From the NCBI RefSeq assembly GCF_030499575.1, contig NZ_JASTLC010000001.1, positions 6,286,001-6,350,000 of the forward strand: a stretch of DNA of 64,000 bases, read 5' to 3'. This DNA comes from Streptomyces sp. DG2A-72 (GTDB lineage Bacteria; Actinomycetota; Actinomycetes; Streptomycetales; Streptomycetaceae). The notes under the pieces were generated by a model, which was given only the letters and a program-made list of their open reading frames with translations, made no database searches and was not told where the DNA came from. The translations under genes and the position numbers were made by a program. Positions 41,299-49,773 of this stretch are shown one piece after another. Numbering within the stretch: position 1 is the stretch's first letter; every line of letters starts with the position of its first letter.

Positions 41299-41763
41299 TC
41301 AGCAGTTCTTGATCTTCCAGACGGGGGTCCAGCTGTACGAGGAGTCCGTGTCGAGCGCGGTCGAGGAGTGGATGACGGAGCCGCTGGAGTTGTAGAAGCG
41401 CGCCGTCGTGCCGGTGGTCTGGTTGTTGACATAGCCGCCGGTGCCGTTCCACTGCGACAGTGAGTAGGTGCGGCAGGCGTACAGGTCGAACACCTTCCAC
41501 TTGCTGACGTTCGGGTCCCATACGCGGGCGCACAGCCGCCCGTACGAGCAGGTGTAGCCGGTGGGCGACGTGACGTAGCGGACCTGTTCGGCAGCCGGCG
41601 AGATCGAAGGCGAAGACACCAGTACACCGGCGTCCGCCTGTGCGCTCACGCCTGCTGTCTGCTCGGCAGGACTGGCGGCCTGGGCCGGCGCGGTGGCCAG
41701 CAGCGTGCCCGCGACCAGACCCGTCCCCGCGACGAGTCTCGCCAGTTTTCGACGCATCTGCAT
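41299..41763 (-). CDS. Small secreted protein, I36-like Cys pattern
   Basis: 154 aa from ATG 41763, with GGAGGAT 5 nt upstream. Signal peptide about 1-28 (LARLVAGTGLVAGTLLATAP, cut after AQA). The mature part has YTCSYGRLCARVWDP, LYACRTYSLSQW, GGYVNNQTTG and ends KIKNC: four or five Cys in the spacing of small secreted Streptomyces inhibitors, though clearly more distant than the neighbours. Divergent from the I36-like gene at 41935, sharing one promoter region. Confidence 0.78.
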   Translation of the reverse strand: MQMRRKLARLVAGTGLVAGTLLATAPAQAASPAEQTAGVSAQADAGVLVSSPSISPAAEQVRYVTSPTGYTCSYGRLCARVWDPNVSKWKVFDLYACRTYSLSQWNGTGGYVNNQTTGTTARFYNSSGSVIHSSTALDTDSSYSWTPVWKIKNC

Positions 41764-41884
41764 GGGTGATCCTCCGTTGAAGTTCGAGCGGTGAACCGTA
41801 CGAGCCCCAGCGTGGGGCGCTCGGCACCGGCGCCCGGAACATTCGACGAGCGCGCAAACGGAGGCACGATCCACCCGGGGACCC

Positions 41885-41898
41885 TGGAAAGTTTCAGG
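41885..41898. promoter_or_regulatory. Copy of the shared TGGAAAGTTTCAGG element
   Basis: TGGAAAGTTTCAGG, followed by TTCCCC, 36 bp before the ATG at 41935 and in the region shared with the divergent gene. It is an imperfect palindrome around GAAA-G-TTTC. Confidence 0.6.
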
Positions 41899-41934
41899 TT
41901 CCCCGCAACGCCCGCTTGCGCCAGAGTGATCGGC

Positions 41935-42321
41935 ATGTTCACGAGTATCCGCACCCGAGCCGCCGCACTGTCGGGCGTCGTGCTGGCCGTCGGCCTGGGC
42001 GTCGCCGTGTCAGCCGCACCCGCGTACGCCGCCAAGTCCGACTGTCCGGCGGGCGCGTTGTGCGCCTACAGCCAGTACGACTTCGCCGGAACGCCGGGCA
42101 AGGTCTACCAGGACAACACGGACCTGACGCCGTACTCTTCGTTCCGGAACGTCAAGTCCGTGTACAACCACGGCAACAGCTGCGACGTGACCATCTACAC
42201 GGGGACGAACTACACCGGCAACCGGATGACGATCGAGCGCGGTGACGCCTACAGCTTCGGCTCGGGCAGCACCTTCGTGCAGAACGGCATCAAGTCCAAC
42301 AAGTGGGGCAACTGCGTCTGA
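41935..42321 (+). CDS. Small secreted I36-inhibitor / crystallin-like protein
   Basis: 128 aa from ATG 41935. Signal peptide about 1-32 (LSGVVLAVGLGVAVSAAPA, cut after AYA). The mature domain has CPAGALCAYSQYDFAGTPG, SVYNHGNSCDVTIYTGTNY and KWGNCV, the third close homologue of this family in the window. The last Cys and the SCDVTIY block align with those at 37548 and 38089. Convergent with the kinase gene. Confidence 0.85.
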   Translation: MFTSIRTRAAALSGVVLAVGLGVAVSAAPAYAAKSDCPAGALCAYSQYDFAGTPGKVYQDNTDLTPYSSFRNVKSVYNHGNSCDVTIYTGTNYTGNRMTIERGDAYSFGSGSTFVQNGIKSNKWGNCV

Positions 42322-42340
42322 CCCGGGGGTCGGAGCCGCG

Positions 42341-43696
42341 TCAGGTCTCCACGGCCTTGCGCAGCGCGCTCCACGTGTTCGGCCCCACGATCCCGTCCGC
42401 GTCCAGCCCGGCCCGCTTCTGGAAGGTGACGACCGCGCCATGGGTCAGAGGGCCGAAGTCGCCGTCCACCTCGCCGACTTCGGTGATGCCGTGCAGATGC
42501 CGGAGCAGGCACTGGAGTTCTCTGACCTGGCTGCCGCCATCGCCCTGCGCGATGGTGAAGTCCCATGTGCTGTTCCAGCCCGCGGTGTAGCCGCTGCCGT
42601 ACTTGGTGTCCTCGTACACCGTGGGCTTCTCGCAGGTGGGTGGCGTCGCGGCGGCCGGGGCATCGTCGCGCAAGGTGTACGTCGCCGTCGTCGACATCCC
42701 GAGTGCCGCCGCCACGAGTGCCGCGACCAGCACCGGACGCCGCCACCGGCGTGGCCGCAGTCGGGGCAGCCGGGCCGAGCGGGCGGTGCCGGCCGCCTCC
42801 TCAACCCGGCGCAGCAGCGTGGCGGTGTCGGGGACGCGACTGATGCGCTCCGCGTGCGTGGAAGCCAGACAGTCCTGAACGATCTCCCGCCAGCCGTCGG
42901 GGAGTTCGTGTGAGAGGCGCAGTTCCCCGGTGCCGCGCGCGTAGCGCATCGCCGCGTCGGTGCGTGCTTCCGTGCTGCCGCCCGGCAGTGCGAAGGAGCT
43001 TGCGAGGACGACGTGGGCGAGGACCCCGAAGGCCCAGACGTCCGCGGAGGGACGGATGCGCGTGCCTCGCTCGTCGATCTCGGGCCACAGCAGTTCCGGC
43101 GGGGTGTAATCGGGGGTGGCGAACGCCGACGCGTAGGCGTGGGTGCCTTCCAGTTCGGCGGCCGTGTTGAAGTCGGCCAGCCGTACCGAACCGTCCTTCA
43201 TCAGCAGCACGTTGGCGGGCTTCAGGTCGCCGTGCACCCAGCCGGCGTGGTGCAGCTGGTGCAGACCCTCGCAGATCTGCGCGAGCAGGGCGGGTCCCGC
43301 CTCCGGCTTCGGTGCGTGCTCCAGTACCGCGTCCAGCGATCTCTCGGCCCGTTCCAGGACGAGCACGGTGGCGCCGTCCAGCTCCGGGTGCTCCGGGGCG
43401 TCGACCGTCATCGTGTCGTACATGCGGATCAAGCGAGGTGCGCGCAACTTCCCGAGCAACTCCACCTCGCGCTCGGCCAGTTCGCGCAGGTGGTGCAGCT
43501 GGCGCGGGGTGCGGGTGCCGGTGGGCAGGAACTTGAGCGCCGCCTCCCGGGGCAGCTCCGGATCCTGCTCCCCGGCGAGCCGGGCCGCATAGACGGTGGC
43601 GAACGCACCGGAAGCAAGCGGTTCGCGCACCTCCCAGGGGCCGACCCGGTACCCCTTCGGGACGGTGACGATGGATGGAGACGACTGCCTGGTCAT
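42341..43696 (-). CDS. Ser/Thr protein kinase with external peptidoglycan-binding domain
   Basis: 451 aa from ATG 43696, which overlaps the FHA gene's stop (ATGA). Kinase domain about 19-300: glycine loop LASGAFATVY, ATP-binding Lys55 in AALKF, catalytic loop HGDLKPAN (Asp157; HGD in place of HRD), and DFN (175-177) in place of DFG. One membrane helix is about 321-337. The external part is a peptidoglycan_binding_1 domain (about 385-451): VRELQCLLRHLHG, GDFGPLTHGAVVTFQK, GIVGPNTW. It probably senses or is placed by cell wall. Paralogous to 52434-54002, but with a different external domain. Confidence 0.9.
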   Translation of the reverse strand: MTRQSSPSIVTVPKGYRVGPWEVREPLASGAFATVYAARLAGEQDPELPREAALKFLPTGTRTPRQLHHLRELAEREVELLGKLRAPRLIRMYDTMTVDAPEHPELDGATVLVLERAERSLDAVLEHAPKPEAGPALLAQICEGLHQLHHAGWVHGDLKPANVLLMKDGSVRLADFNTAAELEGTHAYASAFATPDYTPPELLWPEIDERGTRIRPSADVWAFGVLAHVVLASSFALPGGSTEARTDAAMRYARGTGELRLSHELPDGWREIVQDCLASTHAERISRVPDTATLLRRVEEAAGTARSARLPRLRPRRWRRPVLVAALVAAALGMSTTATYTLRDDAPAAATPPTCEKPTVYEDTKYGSGYTAGWNSTWDFTIAQGDGGSQVRELQCLLRHLHGITEVGEVDGDFGPLTHGAVVTFQKRAGLDADGIVGPNTWSALRKAVET

Positions 43697-44439
43697 CGGA
43701 CCATCTCGCTCGGGGCCGCGGTGAGCATGGCGAGGTCGTCCTCGAGGACGAGGTCGAAGCGGAGCGCGAGCGAGACCAGCGACTCCTTCTTGCCGTTGAC
43801 GCGCTGTCCGGGCTCGGCGGTGTCGGGGCCGGGGCGCAGGCGCAGTTTCAGGGCGAGGTAGTCGATGTTCCAGTAGACGGACGAGCGGCTGACCGTCGGC
43901 CAGGTGGGGCGCAGGCGTTCCACCAGCTGCTCCACCGCCGGCAGCGGGACGTGCAGTTCGCCGCGCAGACGGGGTTCGCACAGGGCGGCCAGCACCGCGA
44001 AGTAGCGCTTGGTGCGGTCGAGGGCGAACGCCGGGGCGGTCAGGGCTCCGGAGAGACCCTGACGGGCCACGCTGCGGAAGGCGTGGCGCGGTGCCCAGAC
44101 GTCGAAGGCGAGCAGATCTCCTGCGGCGGGCAGGACCACGCGCGAGAACTCGAACGGCACCGGCGCGTCCAGCCGGCCCGGCGTGACCTTGATGTGCTCG
44201 CCCGCGCCCTCCGGGTTCTCCACCACGTACGTCTGGTCCTCGCTGAGGTTGCTCAGCAGCCAGAAGGTCCGGTGGGCCTCGATCTCCCCCGCGACCCGGG
44301 GCACCCCTGCGTGCGCGATGGTGAGGCCGCCGTCGGTCTCGGCCCTGCCGAAGGCGATGCGGTCACCCGTGGCAATCCTGACCTGGTCGTTCACTTGGCC
44401 GCACTCCGGCGGCACGACGATGACGCTGTACATGGACAT
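43693..44439 (-). CDS. FHA-domain protein, partner of the kinase
   Basis: 248 aa from ATG 44439 (GAGGGGA 8 nt upstream); ATG 44433 is the alternative by comparison with its paralogue. The N-terminal half is an FHA fold: VRIATGDRIAFGRAET, FWLLSNLSEDQTYVVENPEG. FHA domains bind phospho-Thr. The C-terminal half (TKRYFAVLAALCEPRLRGE, WNIDYLALKLRLRP) resembles a winged helix (inference). Directly upstream of and coupled to the kinase, it is likely a kinase substrate or reader. Its paralogue at 53999-54745 has the same layout. Confidence 0.88.
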   Translation of the reverse strand: MSMYSVIVVPPECGQVNDQVRIATGDRIAFGRAETDGGLTIAHAGVPRVAGEIEAHRTFWLLSNLSEDQTYVVENPEGAGEHIKVTPGRLDAPVPFEFSRVVLPAAGDLLAFDVWAPRHAFRSVARQGLSGALTAPAFALDRTKRYFAVLAALCEPRLRGELHVPLPAVEQLVERLRPTWPTVSRSSVYWNIDYLALKLRLRPGPDTAEPGQRVNGKKESLVSLALRFDLVLEDDLAMLTAAPSEMVR

Positions 44440-44443
44440 GGAC

Positions 44444-44481
44444 TCGTCCCCTCGCCCGATTCCATGAGGGCCACCCTCCCC
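44444..44481. repeat. Direct repeat, copy 1 (FHA gene leader)
   Basis: A 38-bp stretch beginning TCGTCCCCTCGCCCGATTCC recurs at 45657-45694 with one mismatch, and similarity fades over the next 25 bp. This copy is the leader and ribosome-binding region of the FHA gene. Confidence 0.85.
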
Positions 44482-44648
44482 AGCCCTACGAAGGGGAGGC
44501 AAGGGACGCACATAAACATGCGCTTCATGCCCGTTGAGCCCCCGTTTATTACGCCTTGATCTCCGCTGCCTACGATGTCCCAGCCGACCGTGCCGAACCA
44601 ATGCTGTTGCGCTGTAGAGCAAAAGCCGAGCTCAACGGGGGAAACGAC

Positions 44649-45653
44649 ATGCTCCGCATTCATTTCAACGACGCCGATCTGGCGAGAACGAGGATTGCCG
44701 CCGCGCCTGATCCGGTCTGGGAAATCGCCGCGAGTCTGCACCGATTGCAGTCGCGGAGGGGGAGGTGGGCCTACGCCGGGTGGTACCGCACGGCACGGCA
44801 GCAGCTGCGGGAGCAGGGGCTGGAGCGTGTCCTGCGGAGCGTTCTCCTGCCCTTGTATCCAAGGGCCGCGTACTTTCCGGACTTCCTGACTCCCGCCGAT
44901 GTGGTGGGCGACCTGGATGCCGGACTGGAATCGGTTTTGGCCACGCCTCCGCAACGGGTCCTGCGTGAGATGGCCATCCTCGATCGGACCGTCGGAGCCC
45001 CCGCGTGGGCCGGGCAACTGGCCGGGCCGGAAGCGCGCAAGGAGTTCGTGGGGATGCTGCGCGCGTACTACAACGCGGTCGTCGCCCCGTACGAGGAACA
45101 GGCGCAGGCCCGGATCGAGGCCGAGCGGGCGGCGCGCGCCCGTGGGCTCCTGGACGGCGGAGTCGATGGCATGCTCTCGGGACTCGGGCCCATGCTGCGC
45201 TGGCGCCGTCCCGTCCTGGAGGTCGTCTACCCCAAGCAGGTCCAGGACCGGGACCTGTATCTGAACGGACGTGGGTTGACCCTCGTCCCTTCGTACTTCA
45301 ACTGGGGTGAGCCGGTCGCCTTCGCCGACCCGGAAATGCCACCCGTACTCTGGTACTCGCTCCTCCACGAGCCAAGCCCTCCGGATGCCCCGCACGGAGC
45401 CGACGCCCCCGAGAAGTCCTTGATCACCCTGCTCGGGCGCGCCCGCGCGGTCGCGTTGCGCGCCGCGTCCACCGGCGCCACGACCGGCGAGATCGCCCGC
45501 GCCGCCGGAGTCTCGGCATCCTCCGCCAGCAGACACGCCACCGTGCTGCGCGACGCGGGCCTCATCACCACCATCCGGCTCGGCCCGACCGTGCTGCACA
45601 CCCTCACGCCCGCGGGGGCGTCCCTGCTGCGCGCTGTGAGACCGACGGGGTGA
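44649..45653 (+). CDS. Winged-helix (ArsR-like, DUF5937-type) regulator
   Basis: 334 aa from ATG 44649, with GGGGG about 7 nt upstream. Same organisation as the protein at 40250: N-terminal domain LRIHFNDADLARTRIAA, AAYFPDFLTPAD; C-terminal winged helix TGATTGEIARAAGVSASSAS, RHATVLRDAGLI. Divergent from the FHA-kinase pair, it may control it. It is flanked by the two copies of a direct repeat, which suggests it came in by duplication or insertion. No TTA codon noticed. Confidence 0.86.
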   Translation: MLRIHFNDADLARTRIAAAPDPVWEIAASLHRLQSRRGRWAYAGWYRTARQQLREQGLERVLRSVLLPLYPRAAYFPDFLTPADVVGDLDAGLESVLATPPQRVLREMAILDRTVGAPAWAGQLAGPEARKEFVGMLRAYYNAVVAPYEEQAQARIEAERAARARGLLDGGVDGMLSGLGPMLRWRRPVLEVVYPKQVQDRDLYLNGRGLTLVPSYFNWGEPVAFADPEMPPVLWYSLLHEPSPPDAPHGADAPEKSLITLLGRARAVALRAASTGATTGEIARAAGVSASSASRHATVLRDAGLITTIRLGPTVLHTLTPAGASLLRAVRPTG

Positions 45654-45656
45654 CAT

Positions 45657-45694
45657 TCGTCCCCTCACCCGATTCCATGAGGGCCACCCTCCCC
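45657..45694. repeat. Direct repeat, copy 2 (orphan leader)
   Basis: 37 of 38 bases equal to 44444-44481, in the same orientation, but with no FHA gene following it on the minus strand. It looks like the remnant of a duplicated FHA gene leader. Confidence 0.8.
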
Positions 45695-45773
45695 CAATCC
45701 AGCGAGGGGAGGGTTAGCGACGAGGGTGACGATGCCGGAAGGGTGTCCAGCATTCGGCGCGTCGGAGGGTGCT

Positions 45774-48700
45774 CTACCAGTCGAAGATGTCGCTGAACGA
45801 ATCGGCCGCGTCGCCCACGGCGCCCGCAACCCCGGCTCCGAACTCCTCGGCCGCTTTCCCGGACATGAACCCGGCCGACATGAACCCGCCTAGTGACGTG
45901 TGGAATTCGCTGCTGTCCCATCCATAGGCGACGCCGTTGAGGATGACGCTCGCGACCCCTGCGGCCGTGCCGAGGATCTCGAGTGCGGCGCCGACGGGCT
46001 GGGCACCGGGGATGATCATGACTACCATTCCGGCTGTTCCCAGGATGGTGGACCAGTTCTCGGTGACCTTCGCCCACTCCGCGGGGTCGTCGACGTCCTC
46101 CGGCCAGATGCCCATGTCCGCGTACCAGGGCTTGTCCTGGTCGGCATTCTGCGACGGGTCGATCCCGGCCCCTTCACACCGCGCCGCCTCCTCCGCCGCC
46201 GCCTGCGCCGCCGCCGCGAGTTCCGCATCGCGTCGTGCCGTTGCCGTCTCCTGGGCCTGGCTCGCGGCGTCGGCCGCGGCCTGGGCGTCATGTCCGGCTT
46301 GGGCGGCGGATGCCCGGGCCTGGGAGGCCGAGCTCTGGGCGTTCGTCGCGAACGTCACCGCCTGTGCTGCCGAAGCCGTCGCCTGCCGCATCGAGTAGTT
46401 GGCGCTGCGGGCCGCGACCTGCGCCACCGACGCGGCCTGCTTCGCGGTCTCCGCCGACCGGGCGGCGTCCGCGGCGGACTTGTCGGCGGCGTCCGCGTTG
46501 GCCTTCGCCTGCTGTGCGGAGTTCGCGGCGTCGGCGGCGTAGTTCTTGGCCTTCGTGGCCCACTGGGTGGCCTCGGCCGCGGCCTGGCGGGCCTCGGCCG
46601 CCGCCTTCGACGCCAGGGCGGCGTCCTCCTGTGCCTTGGCGGCGACCTTCGCCGCGTGGGCGATGGCCGCGCGGATGGCGGCGACGTGGGTGGCGTGGTC
46701 GTGGTCGAGACGCGCGGCGACGAACTGGTCGCGGACGACGAACCTCCGTCGCATCCGCGAGGGGCCCTCCAGGGCGATCCGGGCCGCCGCCGTCAGATAG
46801 GGGCCGCCGGTGTCGATCAGGCGCAGGATCTCGACGCGGTCGTCCTCCTTGACGGCCTCCGGCAGTTCGAGGCGGAGGAAGCGGTGCAGGGCGGTGGCGC
46901 TTCCGTCGTCGAGCGCGGCCTGGGCCTTCGTCCTGACGGCGGTACCCGGGTTGTCGTTCAGCAGCTTGAGCACGGCGATGCGGTAGTCGGTCGCCGCCGC
47001 CTCGATCGCCCCGGTGCTGAGGAACGCGGTGGCGGCATCGGTGTCGTCGCTGGTCAGGGCGGTGTGTGCGGCGTAGGCGACCTTCGAGGTGGACATCTTG
47101 GCGAGGGCCAGCACGGTCTCCCGGTCGTCCTGCCGCTGGGCGAGCGTCCGGTCCGCGTCGATCCAGTTCAGGACGGACTCGTCGGCGCCGGAGAGGGCGA
47201 ACTCGGCGGCCTCCCGGGTCCATGTCCCCGTCGAGTCGAGGAGCTTCACCGCTGCCTTCCGGCCGGTCGTCGCCGCCGTGGCGGCATCCCCGCCGCGCAG
47301 GGCGGACTCGGCCGCCGCGATCAGATCCCGGGTCTCGGCCATGACCCGGTCCGCCTGCGTCCGCTGGCGGTTGGCCTGCTCCGCCTCCCGGATCTCCTCC
47401 TGGGCGAGCAGCCGGGCCAGTTTGGTGCCGATGTCCATGTCCTCGGCCAGCCGCGCGGTCTCCGCCGACCGCGCCGCCGCCTCGACCTCTTGGGCTTCCT
47501 TCACCGCGTTCGAGGCCGTCGTCGCCGCCACCACCGCGGCAGCCGCGTACGCGGTGGAGCGCTTGGCGTACTCGATGGCCTTGCCCGCGTTCGCCGCCGC
47601 CTCGTCCGCCGCGTCTGCCGCGGCATCCGCATGGTCGGCCGCACTGTTCGCGGCGTCGCGGGCCACGCGGGCCGCTGCTGCGGCGCGGCCGGCCAGGGTC
47701 TGGGCCGTGTTCGCCGCGCGGGTGGCCCGTGCCGCCGCCGCGTCCGCCTCGGCCGCCGCCTGCCGGGCCTTCGCGGCCTGGGACTGGGCGGCACCCGCCG
47801 AGGCGGCGGCGTCGGCGGCGGCGTTCGCGGCAGCCGCGGCGTTGTTGGCCGCGCTCGCGGCGGCCGAGCCGGCGGCGGAGGCCTGCGCGGAGGCGACGGC
47901 GGCCTGGTCGGCGGCAGCCGCCGCGGTGCGTGCTTGGCCTGCGGCGGCCCGCGCGCCCTCGGCGGCCGCACGTGCGGCGCCGGCCTTGGAGGCGTCCGCG
48001 GAGGCGGCGATGGCGGCGTTGTAGGCGCGGGAAGCGGCGTTCCCGGCAGCGGCGGCTGCGGCGGCAGCCGCCTGTGCGGCCCGCGCCGCGCGCCCCGAAG
48101 CGGCCTGGGCCGTACGGGAGGCAGCGATCGCGGTGTTGGCGGCGCTCGCGGCGCCGCGCGCCGCGCTCGCCGCGTCGTTCGCCGCCTTGGCCGACTTCGC
48201 CACGTCCTCCTTGGCGGCCAGCGCCTCCGCCGCCGCCTTCTGGGCCGCGGCCTTGGCCTTCTCCGCGGCGTCCTTCGCACGCGCGGACGCGGCGAGGGCC
48301 TGTTCCGTCTGGAGCTTGGCCCGCCTGCCCTCGCGCTGCACGATGGCGACCAACTGGCCGATCGTCGCGGCCTCTTCGTCACGGGCGCGCGCGATGTACT
48401 GGCCGGAGGACAGGAAGCCGGCGATGGCCTCGGGCGATCCGTCGTTCAGGGCGCGCTCGGCGTACTTCTTCACCTCGGGGGAGGCGGTGCCCAGCAGGGT
48501 GAGCACCGCGACCCGGTCGTCCTCCCGCTGCGCGGTGTACTGCGTGTCGGTCAGGAAGGTCCGCAGCGCCGCCCACGTGCCGGTCTCCAGCGCCTTGGCG
48601 GCCGCCTTCCTGACGGCGGAGGCGCCGTGGTTCGACACGGTGAGGACCGCGACCCGCAAGTCCTCCAGTACGGGGGCCCGGTGGCCGTCGCTGAGGAACG

Positions 48701-49103
48701 TGGCGACCGCGTCATCCCCGGTGTCCATGGCCGTGTTGACGGCCTGGCTCGTCGCCTTCCCCGCATACGCCAGGCTGGCGATGACCGCGACGCGGTTGTC
48801 CTCCGCCCGGGCAGCGGGCAGTCGGTTCGTGAGGAAGTCGGTGACGGCGGTCGGTGTACCGGCGGCGAGCGCGGTCACCGCCGCCTCCCGCACGGCACGT
48901 CCGCCGATCTTGTACGCCCATACCGCCCGCCCCCGTTCGGTGTCGGGCAGGCCGTTGTACGTGCCGTCCGGGCCGGTCTCGGCGGCGTACGCGGGGGCGG
49001 CGGTGAGGATGAGGGCGGACGGCAGGGCGGAAGCGGCGGTGGCTCCCGCGAGGGACGCCAGTAGGTGGCGTCTGCTCCACAGTGAAGGCAACAAAGCGGA
49101 CAT
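45774..49103 (-). CDS. Tat-exported ALF-repeat / Ala-rich coiled-coil protein
   Basis: 1109 aa. A twin-arginine signal (WSRRHLLASLAGATAAS) is cut near PAYAAE. Residues 40-260 and again about 630-800 carry short ALF-type repeats (AVREAAVTALAAGTPTAVTD, then EDNRVAVIA; AVRKAAAKALETG). Between and after them lie long Ala-rich coiled coils (AAAEAR-type, over 300 residues). The last 100 residues are non-repetitive: an acidic Trp region (WYADMGIWPEDVDD), two hydrophobic helices (TAGMVVMIIPGAQPVGAALE) and a short acidic tail. ALF-repeat proteins are often polymorphic-toxin carriers, but no toxin domain is seen here. Confidence 0.88.
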   Translation of the reverse strand: MSALLPSLWSRRHLLASLAGATAASALPSALILTAAPAYAAETGPDGTYNGLPDTERGRAVWAYKIGGRAVREAAVTALAAGTPTAVTDFLTNRLPAARAEDNRVAVIASLAYAGKATSQAVNTAMDTGDDAVATFLSDGHRAPVLEDLRVAVLTVSNHGASAVRKAAAKALETGTWAALRTFLTDTQYTAQREDDRVAVLTLLGTASPEVKKYAERALNDGSPEAIAGFLSSGQYIARARDEEAATIGQLVAIVQREGRRAKLQTEQALAASARAKDAAEKAKAAAQKAAAEALAAKEDVAKSAKAANDAASAARGAASAANTAIAASRTAQAASGRAARAAQAAAAAAAAAGNAASRAYNAAIAASADASKAGAARAAAEGARAAAGQARTAAAAADQAAVASAQASAAGSAAASAANNAAAAANAAADAAASAGAAQSQAAKARQAAAEADAAAARATRAANTAQTLAGRAAAAARVARDAANSAADHADAAADAADEAAANAGKAIEYAKRSTAYAAAAVVAATTASNAVKEAQEVEAAARSAETARLAEDMDIGTKLARLLAQEEIREAEQANRQRTQADRVMAETRDLIAAAESALRGGDAATAATTGRKAAVKLLDSTGTWTREAAEFALSGADESVLNWIDADRTLAQRQDDRETVLALAKMSTSKVAYAAHTALTSDDTDAATAFLSTGAIEAAATDYRIAVLKLLNDNPGTAVRTKAQAALDDGSATALHRFLRLELPEAVKEDDRVEILRLIDTGGPYLTAAARIALEGPSRMRRRFVVRDQFVAARLDHDHATHVAAIRAAIAHAAKVAAKAQEDAALASKAAAEARQAAAEATQWATKAKNYAADAANSAQQAKANADAADKSAADAARSAETAKQAASVAQVAARSANYSMRQATASAAQAVTFATNAQSSASQARASAAQAGHDAQAAADAASQAQETATARRDAELAAAAQAAAEEAARCEGAGIDPSQNADQDKPWYADMGIWPEDVDDPAEWAKVTENWSTILGTAGMVVMIIPGAQPVGAALEILGTAAGVASVILNGVAYGWDSSEFHTSLGGFMSAGFMSGKAAEEFGAGVAGAVGDAADSFSDIFDW

Positions 49104-49173
49104 CCTTCTCGTGCGAATACGGGCATGCGGCTTGGGTGTCGCACGCTAACCACCGGTACGGAAGGACACACCC

Positions 49174-49187
49174 TGGAACTTTTCAGG
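49174..49187. promoter_or_regulatory. Copy of the shared TGGAAAGTTTCAGG-type element
   Basis: TGGAACTTTTCAGG, about 70 bp from the starts of both divergent genes (49103 and 49260). 12 of 14 bases agree with the copy at 41885-41898. Confidence 0.5.
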
Positions 49188-49259
49188 GCCAGCAGGAGTA
49201 AGTCCGTTGATACGTGTATGGGGCTCGCACAACGTCAACTTCCTTACCGAGGAGCCCCA

Positions 49260-49736
49260 GTGAGACGCTGGCTTCCCTTGAGCCTCGCCGCCACGGCCAC
49301 GGCCGCCGTCGCCGCCGTATCCCTGCTGTTCACGCCCGCCTCGCCGGCCGCGGCCGATGACATACCCCCGGTCGCCGTCGAGGACTTCGCCTATCCCAAC
49401 GCCGACCAGATCTACGCCGACACCGGCATCCGCCTGACCGGCGGCGACGGCAACATCCTGCTCGCCGACTGCGGCGCCACCGGGCTGATCGAGGTCTTGG
49501 CGCGCGACCTGGACAAGTTCTGCTTCTCCGTGAAGGGCGATTCCGGCCGGCTCGCCATGGAGGTGCCGAGCGTCCACGGGATCAAGGGCAACGGCTACGA
49601 GATCGTCGCCGACATGACCGTGGACGGCACTGAGACCTCGTACGACATCACGCCGAACAGCTGGACCCCCGTCGGTGAGAGCACCGACGAGGGCGAGCGC
49701 GAGTACGCCCTCGTGGAGCTCCGCGCCACCAAGTAG
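49260..49736 (+). CDS. Secreted protein of unknown function
   Basis: 158 aa from GTG 49260, with GAGGAG 6 nt upstream. Signal peptide about 1-37 (LPLSLAATATAAVAAVSLLF, cut near AAA). The mature part is a small acidic domain (NADQIYADTGIRLTGGDGNI, LADCGATGLIEVLARDL, FCFSVKGDSG) with two Cys that may pair. It lies 37 bp before the trypsin-like gene on the same strand and is likely co-transcribed. No family recognised. Confidence 0.75.
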   Translation: MRRWLPLSLAATATAAVAAVSLLFTPASPAAADDIPPVAVEDFAYPNADQIYADTGIRLTGGDGNILLADCGATGLIEVLARDLDKFCFSVKGDSGRLAMEVPSVHGIKGNGYEIVADMTVDGTETSYDITPNSWTPVGESTDEGEREYALVELRATK

Positions 49737-49773
49737 GCCGTCCCGCACGATCGTTCAGCTGAGAGGGATCCCC

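Noticed and set aside
45900..49064. 1054-residue open frame on the plus strand opposite the ALF-repeat gene
   Set aside because: Arg/Gly-rich shadow caused by high third-position G+C of the minus-strand gene; no ribosome-binding site, no domain.
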